This document shows, piece after piece, positions 8,210-16,596 of a DNA stretch of 32,163 bases. The DNA is taken from contig NZ_JACJSJ010000099.1 in NCBI RefSeq assembly GCF_014698115.1, forward strand, positions 1 to 32,163. Direction: 5' to 3'. Position 1 is the first letter of the stretch, and each line of letters begins with the position of its first letter. The position numbers were made by a program, and so were the translations under genes. A model generated the notes under the pieces. That model worked only from the letters and a program-made list of their open reading frames with translations. It made no database searches and had not been told where the DNA came from. This stretch comes from Nostoc sp. FACHB-973 (lineage in GTDB: Bacteria; Cyanobacteriota; Cyanobacteriia; Cyanobacteriales; Nostocaceae).

Positions 8210-9106
8210 ATGTCTAGGATAGAGAACCAATTTACCGTTCAATTTTGGGGAGTTCGCGGCAGCATCCCCAGTCCAGGACCACACACCGTTCGTTACGGCG
8301 GTAATACCCCTTGCGTTGAGATGCAAGTGGGCGGTAAACGCTTAATTTTCGATGGTGGTACGGGACTACATGTTTTGGGGCAATCTTTATTGCGCCAGAT
8401 GCCGTTAGAAGCTCATATATTTTTCACCCATTCTCACTGGGACCACATGCAGGGTTTTCCCTTTTTTGTTCCAGGGTTTGTTAAGGGGAATGACTTTCAT
8501 ATCTACGGCGCGATCGCTCCTGATGGTTCTACCATAGAACAGCGCCTCAATGACCAGATGCTCCACCCGAATTTTCCCGTGCCCTTGCAGATTATGCAAG
8601 CCAATTTAAGTTTCCACAACATTCGAGCGGGGCAACCAATAGATATTGATGATGTGACTGTGGAAACAGCACCTTTAAATCATCCAGGTGAAGCCGTAGG
8701 ATACCGCGTCAACTGGCGTGATGGTGCTGCTGTTTACATTACAGATACTGAACATTTTCGCGATCGACTTGATGAAAATGTGCTTTGGCTATCTCGTAAT
8801 GCCGACATCTTAATTTACGATTCTACCTACACTGACGAGGAATATCATTCGCCAACATCCCCGAAAATTGGCTGGGGACATTCCACCTGGCAAGAAGCTG
8901 TGAAAGTGGCACAGGCTGCTAACGTCAAAACTTTGGTGATTTACCACCATGACCCGGCGCACAATGACGACTTTTTGGATCGTGTAGGGAAACAAGCAGC
9001 TGCGAAATTTCCTGGTGCGATTATGGCACGGGAAGGAATCATACTACAAGTTTCCACCTCAGCTTCGTTATCAGAATCTTTTCCTGTTAGCAAGTTTTCT
9101 GTCTAA
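8210..9106 (+). CDS. Metallo-beta-lactamase-fold hydrolase
   Basis: This 298-residue protein has the metallo-beta-lactamase fold of the PhnP/cyclic-phosphodiesterase-like branch. The opening GVRGSIPSPGP (residues 14-24) is typical of that branch. The metal motif HSHWDH is at residues 74-79, with later ligands likely in NHPGEAVGY, ITDTEH and YHHDP. The substrate cannot be named from sequence: phosphodiesters and cyclic nucleotides are the family's usual targets. It is predicted cytoplasmic, with no signal peptide. It stands alone after surE with a 298-base gap in which I see no gene or strong signal. Confidence 0.88.
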   Translation: MSRIENQFTVQFWGVRGSIPSPGPHTVRYGGNTPCVEMQVGGKRLIFDGGTGLHVLGQSLLRQMPLEAHIFFTHSHWDHMQGFPFFVPGFVKGNDFHIYGAIAPDGSTIEQRLNDQMLHPNFPVPLQIMQANLSFHNIRAGQPIDIDDVTVETAPLNHPGEAVGYRVNWRDGAAVYITDTEHFRDRLDENVLWLSRNADILIYDSTYTDEEYHSPTSPKIGWGHSTWQEAVKVAQAANVKTLVIYHHDPAHNDDFLDRVGKQAAAKFPGAIMAREGIILQVSTSASLSESFPVSKFSV

Positions 9107-9460
9107 AGCTGGCATCGAAGCAATTGTAGATTTTAGATTAGATTGGTGATCAGAAGCTTTCAGCGCAACACCGTACCCGTTGGCTATACCTTGAGACAGC
9201 ACCGCCCAAGCAAGTTGTCGCAACGCCGACTACAGAACAAGGGCGACAACATTGGGCATTGGGCATTGGGCATTGGGCATTGGGCACTTGTACTGAGCAA
9301 AGCCGTTGGCCCAGCCTCTCGTAGAGAAGTATGGGGCATTGGACTAATGACTAATGACTAATGACAAGTTGGTACTACAAAACCTGTCCTCCTCAAAGCG
9401 GTTTACTATAGGGTAGCTTCCTGCTGATAGCTAAAATAAACCTAAAATCTCAGAATCCAC
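9107..9460. other. Intergenic region with heptamer arrays upstream of ribF
   Basis: This 354-base gap has no credible gene. It holds about five tandem copies of the heptamer ATTGGGC (9250-9285), a dispersed repeat with TTGTACTGAGCAAAGCC (9288-9304), and three copies of CTAATGA just after (9345-9363). A weak open frame across 9143-9361 is made almost wholly of these repeats. Confidence 0.75.
9250..9285. repeat. ATTGGGC heptamer tandem array (STRR type)
   Basis: Five copies of the 7-base unit ATTGGGC occur without interruption. Short tandemly repeated heptamers between genes are a known trait of heterocyst-forming cyanobacteria. The phase-7 units nearby (CTAATGA at 9345-9363) are of the same class. 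Confidence 0.9.
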
Positions 9461-10534
9461 GTGCTAAATTTGTCTCAAAATGGGTGTTCTGTGTGGGTTG
9501 CTTCTTCCACCGAAGGGCTACTAACGCCGACTGCTGTTGCACTTGGCAAATTTGATGGTGTACATCTTGGTCATCAAAGGGTAATTGAGCCAGTATTGCA
9601 CCCTGGTGGTCAGTTGTCAGTAGTCAGTAGTCCACAGTCTAACGAAAATCAACAACTGACAAATCAACAATACATTTACTCGACAGTTGTCACCTTTGAT
9701 CCGCACCCACAGGAGTTTTTTACGGGGCAACCCCGGAGTTTGTTAACGCCACTCGATGAAAAAGTCCAACAATTGCGATCGCTTGGAGTAGAACAACTGG
9801 TATTACTTCCTTTCGACAAAGAATTATCTGCTTTGACTCCTGAAGAATTTGTCGAAAAAATTCTCGTCCAACAACTCCAATGCCAGCAAATTAGTATCGG
9901 GGAAGATTTTTGTTTTGGCAAAAAGCGCATTGGTACTGCTAAAGATTTGCAATTAATCGCCGCCAATTACAATATTCCCGTTACCATCGTTCCCTTACAA
10001 ACTTATACAGGCGACTCACCTAGCCAAAGCAGTTGCACCAGTACCACTCCAAATCAGGATGCCCGCATTAGCACTTCATTGATCCGCCAAACCCTTGAGG
10101 ACGGTGACATCGAAAACGCAAATCTCCTACTAGGACGCCCCTACACCCTCCTTGGTATGGTCGTTCAAGGACAGCAACTCGGCAGAACCATTGGCTTTCC
10201 CACCGCCAATCTCCAGCTACCAAAAGAAAAGTTCTTGCCCCGGCAAGGAGTTTACGCTGTCCGGGTTTTCACTCTCAGTGAAACAGCAAATGTATCTCCT
10301 AGTGAGATATTGGGCGTCATGAATATTGGTAATCGTCCAACTGTAAATGGTGCTTCTGCATCTGTGGAAGTACATCTGTTCGATTGGTCTGGTGATTTGT
10401 ATGGTAAGAAACTGGCTATAGAACTAGTCAAATTTTTACGCCCGGAACAAAAATTTCCTTCTCTAGAAGCCCTGAAAACACAAATTCAACTTGACTGCAT
10501 AACCGCTAAACAAGTTCTTAGTGCCCAGTGCTGA
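9461..10534 (+). CDS. ribF: Bifunctional riboflavin kinase/FAD synthetase
   Basis: RibF phosphorylates riboflavin to FMN and adenylylates FMN to FAD. The N-terminal FAD-synthetase domain shows GKFDGVHLGH (residues 29-38) and FDPHP (79-83). The C-terminal riboflavin-kinase domain shows GRTIGFPTANL (241-251), GVMNIGNRPT (285-294) and VEVHLFDWSGDLYG. At 357 residues it is somewhat longer than the usual 305-335. Extra length sits at residues 46-70, encoded by repeat sequence (9609-9660), and perhaps in a Ser/Thr-rich loop at 183-200. The start is the GTG at 9461, needed to include VALGKFDGVH with normal spacing. The last codons and the TGA stop lie in an AGTGCCCAGTGCTG repeat. Confidence 0.95.
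   Translation: MLNLSQNGCSVWVASSTEGLLTPTAVALGKFDGVHLGHQRVIEPVLHPGGQLSVVSSPQSNENQQLTNQQYIYSTVVTFDPHPQEFFTGQPRSLLTPLDEKVQQLRSLGVEQLVLLPFDKELSALTPEEFVEKILVQQLQCQQISIGEDFCFGKKRIGTAKDLQLIAANYNIPVTIVPLQTYTGDSPSQSSCTSTTPNQDARISTSLIRQTLEDGDIENANLLLGRPYTLLGMVVQGQQLGRTIGFPTANLQLPKEKFLPRQGVYAVRVFTLSETANVSPSEILGVMNIGNRPTVNGASASVEVHLFDWSGDLYGKKLAIELVKFLRPEQKFPSLEALKTQIQLDCITAKQVLSAQC
9609..9660 (+). repeat. Inverted repeat and CAGTAGT array inside ribF
   Basis: GTCAGTTGT (9609-9617) is matched by its exact inverse ACAACTGAC (9652-9660), with GTCAGTAGTCAGTAGTC between them. These motifs are typical of intergenic repeats in this kind of genome. They encode the residues 50-67 of RibF, between the first nucleotide-binding motif and the FDPHP motif, without breaking the frame. 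Confidence 0.8.
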
Positions 10535-10548
10535 GTGCCCAGTGCTGA
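10521..10548. repeat. 14-base tandem repeat over the ribF stop codon
   Basis: AGTGCCCAGTGCTG occurs twice in a row. The first copy encodes the final Ser-Ala-Gln-Cys of RibF and contributes its TGA stop. Confidence 0.85.
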
Positions 10549-10559
10549 GTGGGAACAAT

Positions 10560-10700
10560 AGATAGGGTATTGGGGATTGGGTACTGGGTATTGGGTACTG
10601 GGGAGTGGGTATTAGGAAAGTTCTTCCAGTCCCTAGTCCCTAGTCCCCAGTCCCTAGTCCCCATTCCCCACTCCCCATTCCCCATTCCCCACTCCCCACA
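10560..10700. repeat. Composite G-arm/core/C-arm repeat element, copy A
   Basis: A G-rich array (units such as GGGTACTGGGTATT, 10563-10610) is followed by the core ATTAGGAAAGTTCTTCCAGT (10611-10630). After that comes a C-rich array (CCCTAGT, then CCCCATT and CCCCACT units, to about 10697). The two arrays can partly pair, giving a long imperfect hairpin with the core at its tip. The core matches copy B (13271-13290, inverted) at 19 of 20 bases. The element lies directly against the moxR start codon. Confidence 0.85.
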
Positions 10701-10704
10701 CCGC

Positions 10705-11613
10705 ATGAGAGAAAAAATTGACGCCCTAACACAAAATCTGACTCTTACCATCGTTGGCAAAAGTGAGGCGATACGCTTAGTGCTAGTAGCCTTGCTAGGT
10801 GGTGGTCATGCCCTATTAGAAGATGTCCCTGGGGTTGGCAAAACCCTGCTTGCTAAATCTCTAGCTCGTTCAGTAGATGGCAAGTTTCAACGCTTACAAT
10901 GCACCCCTGATTTACTGCCAACTGACATCACTGGTACCAACATCTGGAACCCAAAAAGCGGCGAATTTACTTTTCTTCCTGGGCCAGTTTTTGCCAATGT
11001 GCTACTTGCTGACGAAATTAATCGCGCCACACCCCGCACTCAGTCAGCTTTGCTGGAAGTTATGGAAGAAAATCAGGTAACAGTTGATGGTGTCTCTCGT
11101 GCAGTTCCTCAACCATTTTTTGTCATTGCTACGCAAAACCCTATTGAATATCAAGGTACTTTTCCCCTGCCAGAAGCCCAAATGGACAGGTTTATGTTGT
11201 CGTTGAGTTTGGGCTATCCTTCCGAAGCAGAAGAACTCCAAATGCTGCAAAATCTCCAAAATGGTATCAAGGTTGCTGACTTAAAGCCTTGTATTACCTT
11301 GGCAGAAGTACAGGAATTGCGTTACCTCTGTTCTCAAGTCAAAGTGACAACCTCCTTGCAACAGTACATCCTTGAATTAGTGCGGGCGACACGCCAAGAT
11401 GAGGAAATCGCCCTTGGTGTTAGTCCTCGTGGCACAGTAGCATTACAACGAGGTGCCCAAGCGCTAGCTTTTCTATTAGGGCGTGATTATGCCATTCCCG
11501 ATGATGTAAAATTTCTCGTCCCTTACGTTATTTGTCATCGTCTCATTCCCAGAGGAGGACGCAACGCTAGAACTGTTGTTGAGCGATTATTGCGATCGGT
11601 TCCCATTCCTTAA
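10705..11613 (+). CDS. MoxR family AAA+ ATPase
   Basis: MoxR ATPases are cytoplasmic AAA+ chaperones that help insert metal cofactors or mature partner proteins, often with a DUF58/von Willebrand factor partner. Counting from the ATG at 10705, Walker A is PGVGKT (42-47), Walker B is VLLADEINRA (99-108), and sensor 1 is VIATQNP (about 141-147). The family hallmark NPIEYQGTFPLPEAQMDRF is present. The protein is 302 residues, the normal size. The open frame extends upstream to 10549, but those 52 residues are translated repeat sequence, so the start at 10705 is chosen. No DUF58 gene follows; a toxin-antitoxin pair does, so the client is unknown. Confidence 0.95.
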   Translation: MREKIDALTQNLTLTIVGKSEAIRLVLVALLGGGHALLEDVPGVGKTLLAKSLARSVDGKFQRLQCTPDLLPTDITGTNIWNPKSGEFTFLPGPVFANVLLADEINRATPRTQSALLEVMEENQVTVDGVSRAVPQPFFVIATQNPIEYQGTFPLPEAQMDRFMLSLSLGYPSEAEELQMLQNLQNGIKVADLKPCITLAEVQELRYLCSQVKVTTSLQQYILELVRATRQDEEIALGVSPRGTVALQRGAQALAFLLGRDYAIPDDVKFLVPYVICHRLIPRGGRNARTVVERLLRSVPIP

Positions 11614-11823
11614 AAATAATTATACATTTCTTGATGTGAAGGATATTTGTTTGGGCTTCTACTCAAGTCAATTAGGTGTTAATAAATACCTCATAACAGT
11701 CATTCTTCGCACCTTCTTTACGGGGAAAACCCAGCCACAAAATTGCGATCGCTTTCATGAATTTCCCGATCGCCCTTGGATTTGGGCGTGTTAGGATCTC
11801 CTACAAAATCAGGTAAATAACAA

Positions 11824-12081
11824 ATGAAAGCGATCGAAGTTACTGGCAAAATTGACTCTCAGGGAAACTTAGTTTTAGATGAGCCGATTCAAGGAACGAA
11901 TTATTCTCACCAGGTTCGGGTAATCGTTTTGGTTCCAGAATCAACAGATGCTGAAGAAATTGACCCCGACGATACACCTGTTGAGGAAGTGAAAGCGAGT
12001 TTGAGAAGAGCCTTGCAGCAAGCAAAAATGGGGCAACGCTTACCACTATCCGAAATGTGGGAGGGAATCGATGCCGAATGA
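11824..12081 (+). CDS. RelN-type antitoxin
   Basis: This 85-residue acidic protein resembles the cyanobacterial RelN antitoxins (the Synechocystis ssr1114 type). An N-terminal beta-rich segment MKAIEVTGKID...VRVIVLVPE, likely for DNA binding and dimerisation, is followed by an acidic linker (EEIDPDDTPVEE). The C-terminal helix is EVKASLRRALQQAK, ending LPLSEMWEGIDAE, which should cover the toxin. By analogy the pair represses its own promoter, which would lie in the 210-base gap after moxR. The stop overlaps the toxin start by 11 bases (ATGCCGAATGA), so translation is coupled. The ATG at 11824 has only a weak AGG upstream. Confidence 0.88.
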   Translation: MKAIEVTGKIDSQGNLVLDEPIQGTNYSHQVRVIVLVPESTDAEEIDPDDTPVEEVKASLRRALQQAKMGQRLPLSEMWEGIDAE

Positions 12082-12436
12082 ACAGCCATCGATATTAATT
12101 GATTTAACTCCTGAATATAAACAAAATTTGCGCGATCTTTCTAAGAGATTTCGCAATATTCGCTCTGATGTTCAACCGATTATTGAGCAATTACAACAGG
12201 GAAATATTGTAGGAGATAGAATTGCAGGTATTGGTGAAGAGTATATTGTTTATAAGGTGAGAGTTCGCAATAGTAATATTCAAAAAGGTAAAAGTGCTGG
12301 TTATCGATTAATTTATCAAATTGAGTCACCTACAAGTCTTTTGCTGTTAACGATTTATACCAAATCTGACCGAGAAGATATTAATGCAAATGAAATCCGA
12401 GATATCTTAGCTGATTTTTATAGTGAGTCAGGTTAA
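12071..12436 (+). CDS. RelE/ParE-type toxin, partner of RelN
   Basis: This 121-residue basic protein is the second gene of the toxin-antitoxin pair. It has the RelE-like layout: helices at the N-terminus (LTPEYKQNLRDLSKRFRNIRSDVQ), followed by strands with IVYKVRVRN, GYRLIYQIE and LLLTIYTKSDRED. The YR(L/V)IY and IYTKSDRED motifs are those of the slr0664-like cyanobacterial toxins. RelE-type enzymes cut mRNA at the ribosome; this activity is inferred. The frame is intact, so the module could be active. The unusual overlap with the antitoxin gene supports joint expression. Confidence 0.87.
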   Translation: MPNEQPSILIDLTPEYKQNLRDLSKRFRNIRSDVQPIIEQLQQGNIVGDRIAGIGEEYIVYKVRVRNSNIQKGKSAGYRLIYQIESPTSLLLLTIYTKSDREDINANEIRDILADFYSESG

Positions 12437-12535
12437 AACTGCCAAGAGATTTTTTCTTGCATAGTCAGCAGTAGTATGCTGTACAAATATTTGATGTATC
12501 CCACACATGCGATCGCCACATTCCTTGTCAAAAAT

Positions 12536-12578
12536 ACTTACGCAGAATCTGAAACACTCCTAATACTGCGTAAGTCCT
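12536..12578. repeat. Small inverted-repeat element with ACTTACGCAG ends
   Basis: ACTTACGCAG (12536-12545) is inverted exactly as CTGCGTAAGT (12566-12575), with a 20-base centre. The right end reads AGGACTTACGCAG on the minus strand. AGGACTTACGCA also occurs at 32052-32063, where it appears to interrupt a gene. This suggests the end of a dispersed element family. Confidence 0.7.
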
Positions 12579-12623
12579 ATGATTAACACAAGCGCCACTT
12601 CTAAAAATCTGGGAATGTGAGGA

Positions 12624-13226
12624 ATGTCAATTTTTGTTAAGCGGAAATCCCGTGATGGGGAAAAGCGATCGCTAAATAGCGATAGCCAAGCGCTACGACA
12701 AAGCGCCGAACGCGAATTCAAACGCCAATTTTTCGGTCTACTTTTAGTGATTATCACCTGGAGTCTAGCTATGGGCTGGCTTTTAGCCTTAGTAACTAAC
12801 GCCCAAAGTGCCACTCCCAGCGCCGAAATTGGCACAGTTGATGTAGTACCTGCACAACACCAGCTAGGCCAAGAACTGTATTTGGAAAATTGCTCCACAT
12901 GCCACATTGCCTTACCACCAGCCGTTTTTCCCACCCAAACATGGAAAAATCTCCTGGAAGACTCCCAGCACTACGGCGCACAACTCAAGCCTTTAGTCGA
13001 TCCGCCCCGCATTTTAGTGTGGAAATATCTTTCGACTTTCTCCCGTGTCAAACTCAACGATGAAGAAACACCCTATCGTCTCAATAACTCACGTTATTTC
13101 AAAGCTTTGCATCCAGAAGTTAAGCTACCACGCCCCCTCGAAATTGGTAGCTGTCTGAGCTGTCATCCTGGTGCTAGTGACTACAATTTCCGCCGCCTTA
13201 GCCCAGAGTGGGAGAATTCAAATTAG
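12624..13226 (+). CDS. Membrane-anchored diheme cytochrome c
   Basis: This 200-residue protein has two CxxCH heme c sites: CSTCH (90-94) and CLSCH (177-181), near its end. This matches the DHC diheme cytochrome c family. A charged N-terminal segment (1-36) is followed by one membrane helix (FGLLLVIITWSLAMGWLLALV, about 37-57). The heme domain should therefore sit on the lumenal or periplasmic side, anchored to the membrane. It presumably carries electrons, but partners are unknown. A GTGAGGA runs right up against the ATG at 12624, so spacing is odd; no other in-frame start precedes the helix. The TAG stop is the first part of a GGGACTG repeat array. Confidence 0.9.
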   Translation: MSIFVKRKSRDGEKRSLNSDSQALRQSAEREFKRQFFGLLLVIITWSLAMGWLLALVTNAQSATPSAEIGTVDVVPAQHQLGQELYLENCSTCHIALPPAVFPTQTWKNLLEDSQHYGAQLKPLVDPPRILVWKYLSTFSRVKLNDEETPYRLNNSRYFKALHPEVKLPRPLEIGSCLSCHPGASDYNFRRLSPEWENSN

Positions 13227-13363
13227 GGACTGGGGACTGGGGACTGGGGACTAGAGACTAAGGACTAGGGACTGGAAGAACTTTCCTAACACCCAGTACT
13301 CAATCCCCAATCCTCATTACCCAATCCTCATTACCCAATCCCCAATCCCCAATCCCCAATGCC
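13224..13363. repeat. Composite G-arm/core/C-arm repeat element, copy B
   Basis: A G-rich array (GGGACTG units, 13226-13273) is followed by the core ACTGGAAGAACTTTCCTAAC (13271-13290). A C-rich array follows (CCCAATC and CTCATTA units, to about 13361). The core is the reverse complement of copy A's core with one difference in 20. The array supplies the stop codon of the cytochrome gene. Confidence 0.85.
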
Positions 13364-13581
13364 CCATCTGGAGGCAAAATGATACTATGAAGAAAGACTA
13401 AATATAAGATAAGAGTTAAAACCAATCATTTAAGAAACTGATTGACTAGTTTTTCTCCTGTTTTTGAGTGAATTCTCATTTCACACCCATCCACAACTAA
13501 GACTGTTGAATGGGTTAAATGTTTATAATCAATCCCAAACCTTTAATTCCCATCCCCCTTGATTCAGTTCGATAACCTGCC
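13227..13581. other. Intergenic region before secA
   Basis: The first 140 bases are repeat element copy B. The remaining stretch (13364-13581) is AT-rich, contains a short inverted repeat (AAACTGATTGACTAGTTT, 13434-13451), and should hold the secA promoter and leader. No gene is visible. Confidence 0.65.
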
Positions 13582-16374
13582 ATGCTAAAACTTTTGTTGG
13601 GCGATCCCAACGCTCGTAAGCTGAAAAAATACCAACCTTACGTTACTGAAATTAACCTTTTAGAGGAAGACATTAACACTCTTTCCGATGAAGAGTTAAA
13701 AGGTAAAACCGCAGAATTTAAACAACGACTCGCCAAAGGCGAAGCTCTGGATGATATCTTGCCAGAAGCTTACGCCGTTGTCCGGGAAGCAGGACGGCGA
13801 GTCTTAGGCTTACGGCACTTTGATGTCCAAATGCTTGGCGGTATCATTTTGCACGTAGGGCAAATTGCCGAAATGAAAACGGGTGAGGGTAAAACACTAG
13901 TAGCTACCTTGCCTAGTTATTTGAATGCCCTTACTGGTAAAGGTGTACACGTTATCACCGTGAACGATTACCTGGCTCGTCGGGACGCCGAATGGATGGG
14001 ACAGGTGCATCGCTTTTTGGGGTTGAGTGTGGGGCTAATCCAGGCAAACATGACCCCCACTGAACGTCAGAAAAACTATGACTGTGATATCACTTACGTG
14101 ACGAACAGTGAGGTAGGCTTTGACTACCTACGGGACAATATGGCCACAGACATGAAAGATGTGGTGCAACGCCCGTTTAATTACTGCGTCATTGACGAGG
14201 TAGACTCGATTTTAATTGATGAGGCGCGGACACCCCTGATTATTTCAGGACAGGTGGAAAGACCGACAGAAAAATATCTGCAAGCTTCTGAAATAGCAGT
14301 GACTCTCCAAAAAGATGAGCATTACGAGGTGGATGAAAAAGCTCGTAATGTGCTACTGACAGATGAAGGCTTTGCTGAGGCAGAAAATCTTTTGGGAGTT
14401 ACAGATTTATTTGACCCAGAAGATCCTTGGGCGCACTTTGTTTTCAATGCCATTAAAGCCAAAGAACTTTTCCTTAAAGACACAAACTATATTGTCCGTA
14501 ATGGAGAAGTGGTGATTGTGGATGAATTTACCGGTCGGGTACTACCCGGACGGCGCTGGAGTGATGGACTACACCAGGCGATTGAAGCAAAAGAACACGT
14601 AGAAATTCAGCCAGAAACTCAAACTCTAGCGACAATTACTTATCAAAACCTGTTCTTGTTGTATCCCAAATTGGGTGGAATGACGGGAACGGCAAAAACT
14701 GAAGAACCAGAGTTTGAAAAAATTTACAAACTTGAAGTTACGGTAATTCCCACAAACCGTGACAGAAGACGTGAAGACTTGTCTGATATGGTCTTTAAGA
14801 AAGAAACAGGTAAGTGGGGAGCGATCGCCAGAGAATGTGCTGAAATGCACGAACTCGGTAGGCCAGTATTAGTAGGAACCACGAGTGTAGAAAAATCTGA
14901 ATATCTCAGCCGACTACTGAAGCAGCTAGAAATTCCCCACGAATTACTCAATGCCCGACCGGAAAACGTGGAACGCGAGGCAGAAATCGTCGCCCAGGCA
15001 GGACGCAAAGGTGCTGTGACCATTGCCACGAATATGGCAGGAAGAGGTACAGACATCATACTGGGTGGTAACTCTGAATACATGGCGCGTCTGAAACTGC
15101 GGGAATATTTGATGCCTCGCATCGTCATGCCAGAAGATGAAGATGCCTTTGGCGTTCAAAGACCTGCCGGATTGCCTACAGGACACGGTGGTGGTCAAGG
15201 TTTCATTCCTGGCAAAAAAGTCAAAACCTGGCGGGCTTCACCAGAAATTTTCCCCACTCAGTTGACAAAAGAAGCAGAAAAGCTACTCAAAGAAGCAGTC
15301 GAAGTTGCAGTGCGTGAGTATGGCGATCGCAGTTTACCGGAACTAGAAGCTGAAGAAAAGGTAGCTGTCGCCGCCGAAAAAGCTCCCATCGACGACCCCG
15401 TAATTCAAAAGTTGCGGGAAGCATATAAGTGTGTTAAGCAGGAATACGAACAATTCACCGAGCGAGAGCATAATGAGGTAGTGCAAATCGGTGGTTTGCA
15501 CGTCATTGGTACAGAACGCCACGAATCCCGGCGGATTGATAACCAGTTGCGGGGACGCGCCGGCAGACAAGGCGACCCTGGAACCACAAGATTCTTCCTC
15601 AGTTTAGAAGATAACTTACTGCGGATTTTCGGTGGCGATCGCGTTGCTGGATTAATGGAAGCCTTCAACGTCGAAGACGATATGCCCATTGAATCGGGAA
15701 TGCTAACTCGCAGTTTGGAAGGCGCACAGAAAAAAGTCGAAACCTACTACTATGACATCCGGAAGCAGGTATTTGAGTATGACGAAGTGATGAATAATCA
15801 ACGTCGTGCTATTTACGCCGAACGCCGTCGGGTGTTAGAAGGTCAAGACTTGAAAGAACAGGTAATCAAATATGCTGAAAAAACGATGGATGACATCGTT
15901 GACTACTACATCAACGTAGACCTGCCTTCCGAAGAATGGGAGTTAGAAAAGTTGGTTGAGAAAGTCAAAGAATTTGTTTATTTGCTAGCAGATATGCAGG
16001 CTAATCAATTAGAGGATATGACTGTCACTGAGATTAAAGCCTTCCTTCACGAACAGGTGCGAATCGCTTACGATCTCAAAGAAGCGCAAATTGACCAAGT
16101 TCAACCCGGACTGATGCGCCAAGCTGAACGCTTTTTTATCTTGCAACGCATCGATACCCTGTGGCGAGAACATTTGCAACAAATGGATGCCTTGCGTGAA
16201 TCAGTGGGATTACGTGGTTACGGTCAAAAAGACCCGCTGATTGAATATAAGAGCGAAGGGTATGAACTGTTCTTGGATATGATGGTGAATATTCGCCGAG
16301 ATGTAGTGTACTCCTTGTTTATGTTCCAGCCGCAGCCGCAGCCAGTGGCGCAGGCTTCCTCAGAGATGGTGTAA
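13582..16374 (+). CDS. secA: Preprotein translocase motor ATPase SecA
   Basis: SecA drives export of unfolded proteins through SecYEG in the plasma and thylakoid membranes. The protein is 930 residues, full length. Walker A is MKTGEGKT (98-105), the DEAD-like Walker B lies in VIDEVDSILIDEARTP (about 206-221), and the second helicase core shows TNMAGRGTDI and RRIDNQLRGRAGRQGDPG. The C-terminal helical scaffold and wing regions are complete (RESVGLRGYGQKDPL, YKSEGYELF). The Cys-rich zinc tail that binds SecB in proteobacteria is absent: the protein ends QPQPQPVAQASSEMV. An insertion around residues 510-550 (IVMPEDEDAFGVQRPAGLP) resembles that of other cyanobacterial and plastid SecA. Confidence 0.98.
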   Translation: MLKLLLGDPNARKLKKYQPYVTEINLLEEDINTLSDEELKGKTAEFKQRLAKGEALDDILPEAYAVVREAGRRVLGLRHFDVQMLGGIILHVGQIAEMKTGEGKTLVATLPSYLNALTGKGVHVITVNDYLARRDAEWMGQVHRFLGLSVGLIQANMTPTERQKNYDCDITYVTNSEVGFDYLRDNMATDMKDVVQRPFNYCVIDEVDSILIDEARTPLIISGQVERPTEKYLQASEIAVTLQKDEHYEVDEKARNVLLTDEGFAEAENLLGVTDLFDPEDPWAHFVFNAIKAKELFLKDTNYIVRNGEVVIVDEFTGRVLPGRRWSDGLHQAIEAKEHVEIQPETQTLATITYQNLFLLYPKLGGMTGTAKTEEPEFEKIYKLEVTVIPTNRDRRREDLSDMVFKKETGKWGAIARECAEMHELGRPVLVGTTSVEKSEYLSRLLKQLEIPHELLNARPENVEREAEIVAQAGRKGAVTIATNMAGRGTDIILGGNSEYMARLKLREYLMPRIVMPEDEDAFGVQRPAGLPTGHGGGQGFIPGKKVKTWRASPEIFPTQLTKEAEKLLKEAVEVAVREYGDRSLPELEAEEKVAVAAEKAPIDDPVIQKLREAYKCVKQEYEQFTEREHNEVVQIGGLHVIGTERHESRRIDNQLRGRAGRQGDPGTTRFFLSLEDNLLRIFGGDRVAGLMEAFNVEDDMPIESGMLTRSLEGAQKKVETYYYDIRKQVFEYDEVMNNQRRAIYAERRRVLEGQDLKEQVIKYAEKTMDDIVDYYINVDLPSEEWELEKLVEKVKEFVYLLADMQANQLEDMTVTEIKAFLHEQVRIAYDLKEAQIDQVQPGLMRQAERFFILQRIDTLWREHLQQMDALRESVGLRGYGQKDPLIEYKSEGYELFLDMMVNIRRDVVYSLFMFQPQPQPVAQASSEMV

Positions 16375-16387
16375 TTGACAATAAAAA

Positions 16388-16413
16388 TAGAGACGCGATA
16401 AATCGCGTCTCTA
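16388..16413. terminator. Near-perfect hairpin after secA
   Basis: TAGAGACGCGAT is followed by AA and its exact complement ATCGCGTCTCTA. It lies 14 bases after the secA stop and could end secA transcription, though no T-run follows. It is a copy of a dispersed repeat; further copies are at 16440-16466 and 30651-30664. Confidence 0.55.
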
Positions 16414-16439
16414 CAATCAGGGATTTCCAAATTTTTTTT

Positions 16440-16466
16440 GTAGAGACGGCGATTTATCGCGTCTGT
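16440..16466. repeat. Second GAGACG...CGTCT palindromic repeat
   Basis: GTAGAGACGGCGATTTATCG continues to CGCGTCTGT. It is an imperfect copy of the hairpin at 16388-16413, separated by 26 bases that include a T-run. A third, shorter copy is at 30651-30664. Confidence 0.75.
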
Positions 16467-16546
16467 TACTTGATGCATATAAAGACGCAGAAGCAATAAG
16501 AATGCCTTTGCGTCTTTGTTTTACGTTAGACTTTTGACGATGCCAA

Positions 16547-16572
16547 TTTGAGATTTTGGAACAAATCTCAAA
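16547..16572 (-). terminator. Hairpin downstream of atpC
   Basis: TTTGAGATTT (16547-16556) and AAATCTCAAA (16563-16572) form a perfect 10-base stem with a 6-base loop. It begins 24 bases after the atpC stop on the minus strand. No clear T-run follows, so termination is plausible but not certain. Confidence 0.5.
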
Positions 16573-16596
16573 TCCAAAATCTAAAATCCAAAATTG

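Noticed and set aside
9143..9361. Open frame of 72 codons upstream of ribF
   Set aside because: It is mostly translated ATTGGGC and CTAATGA repeats (GHWALGIGHWAL) with no ribosome binding site or recognisable domain.
10549..10704. N-terminal 52-codon extension of the MoxR gene
   Set aside because: The extension is translated repeat element (copy A); the family N-terminus begins at MREKIDAL, ATG 10705.
13582..16374. Several frames of 60-130 codons on the opposite strand of secA
   Set aside because: They follow the codon structure of secA in reverse and carry no motif or start signal.
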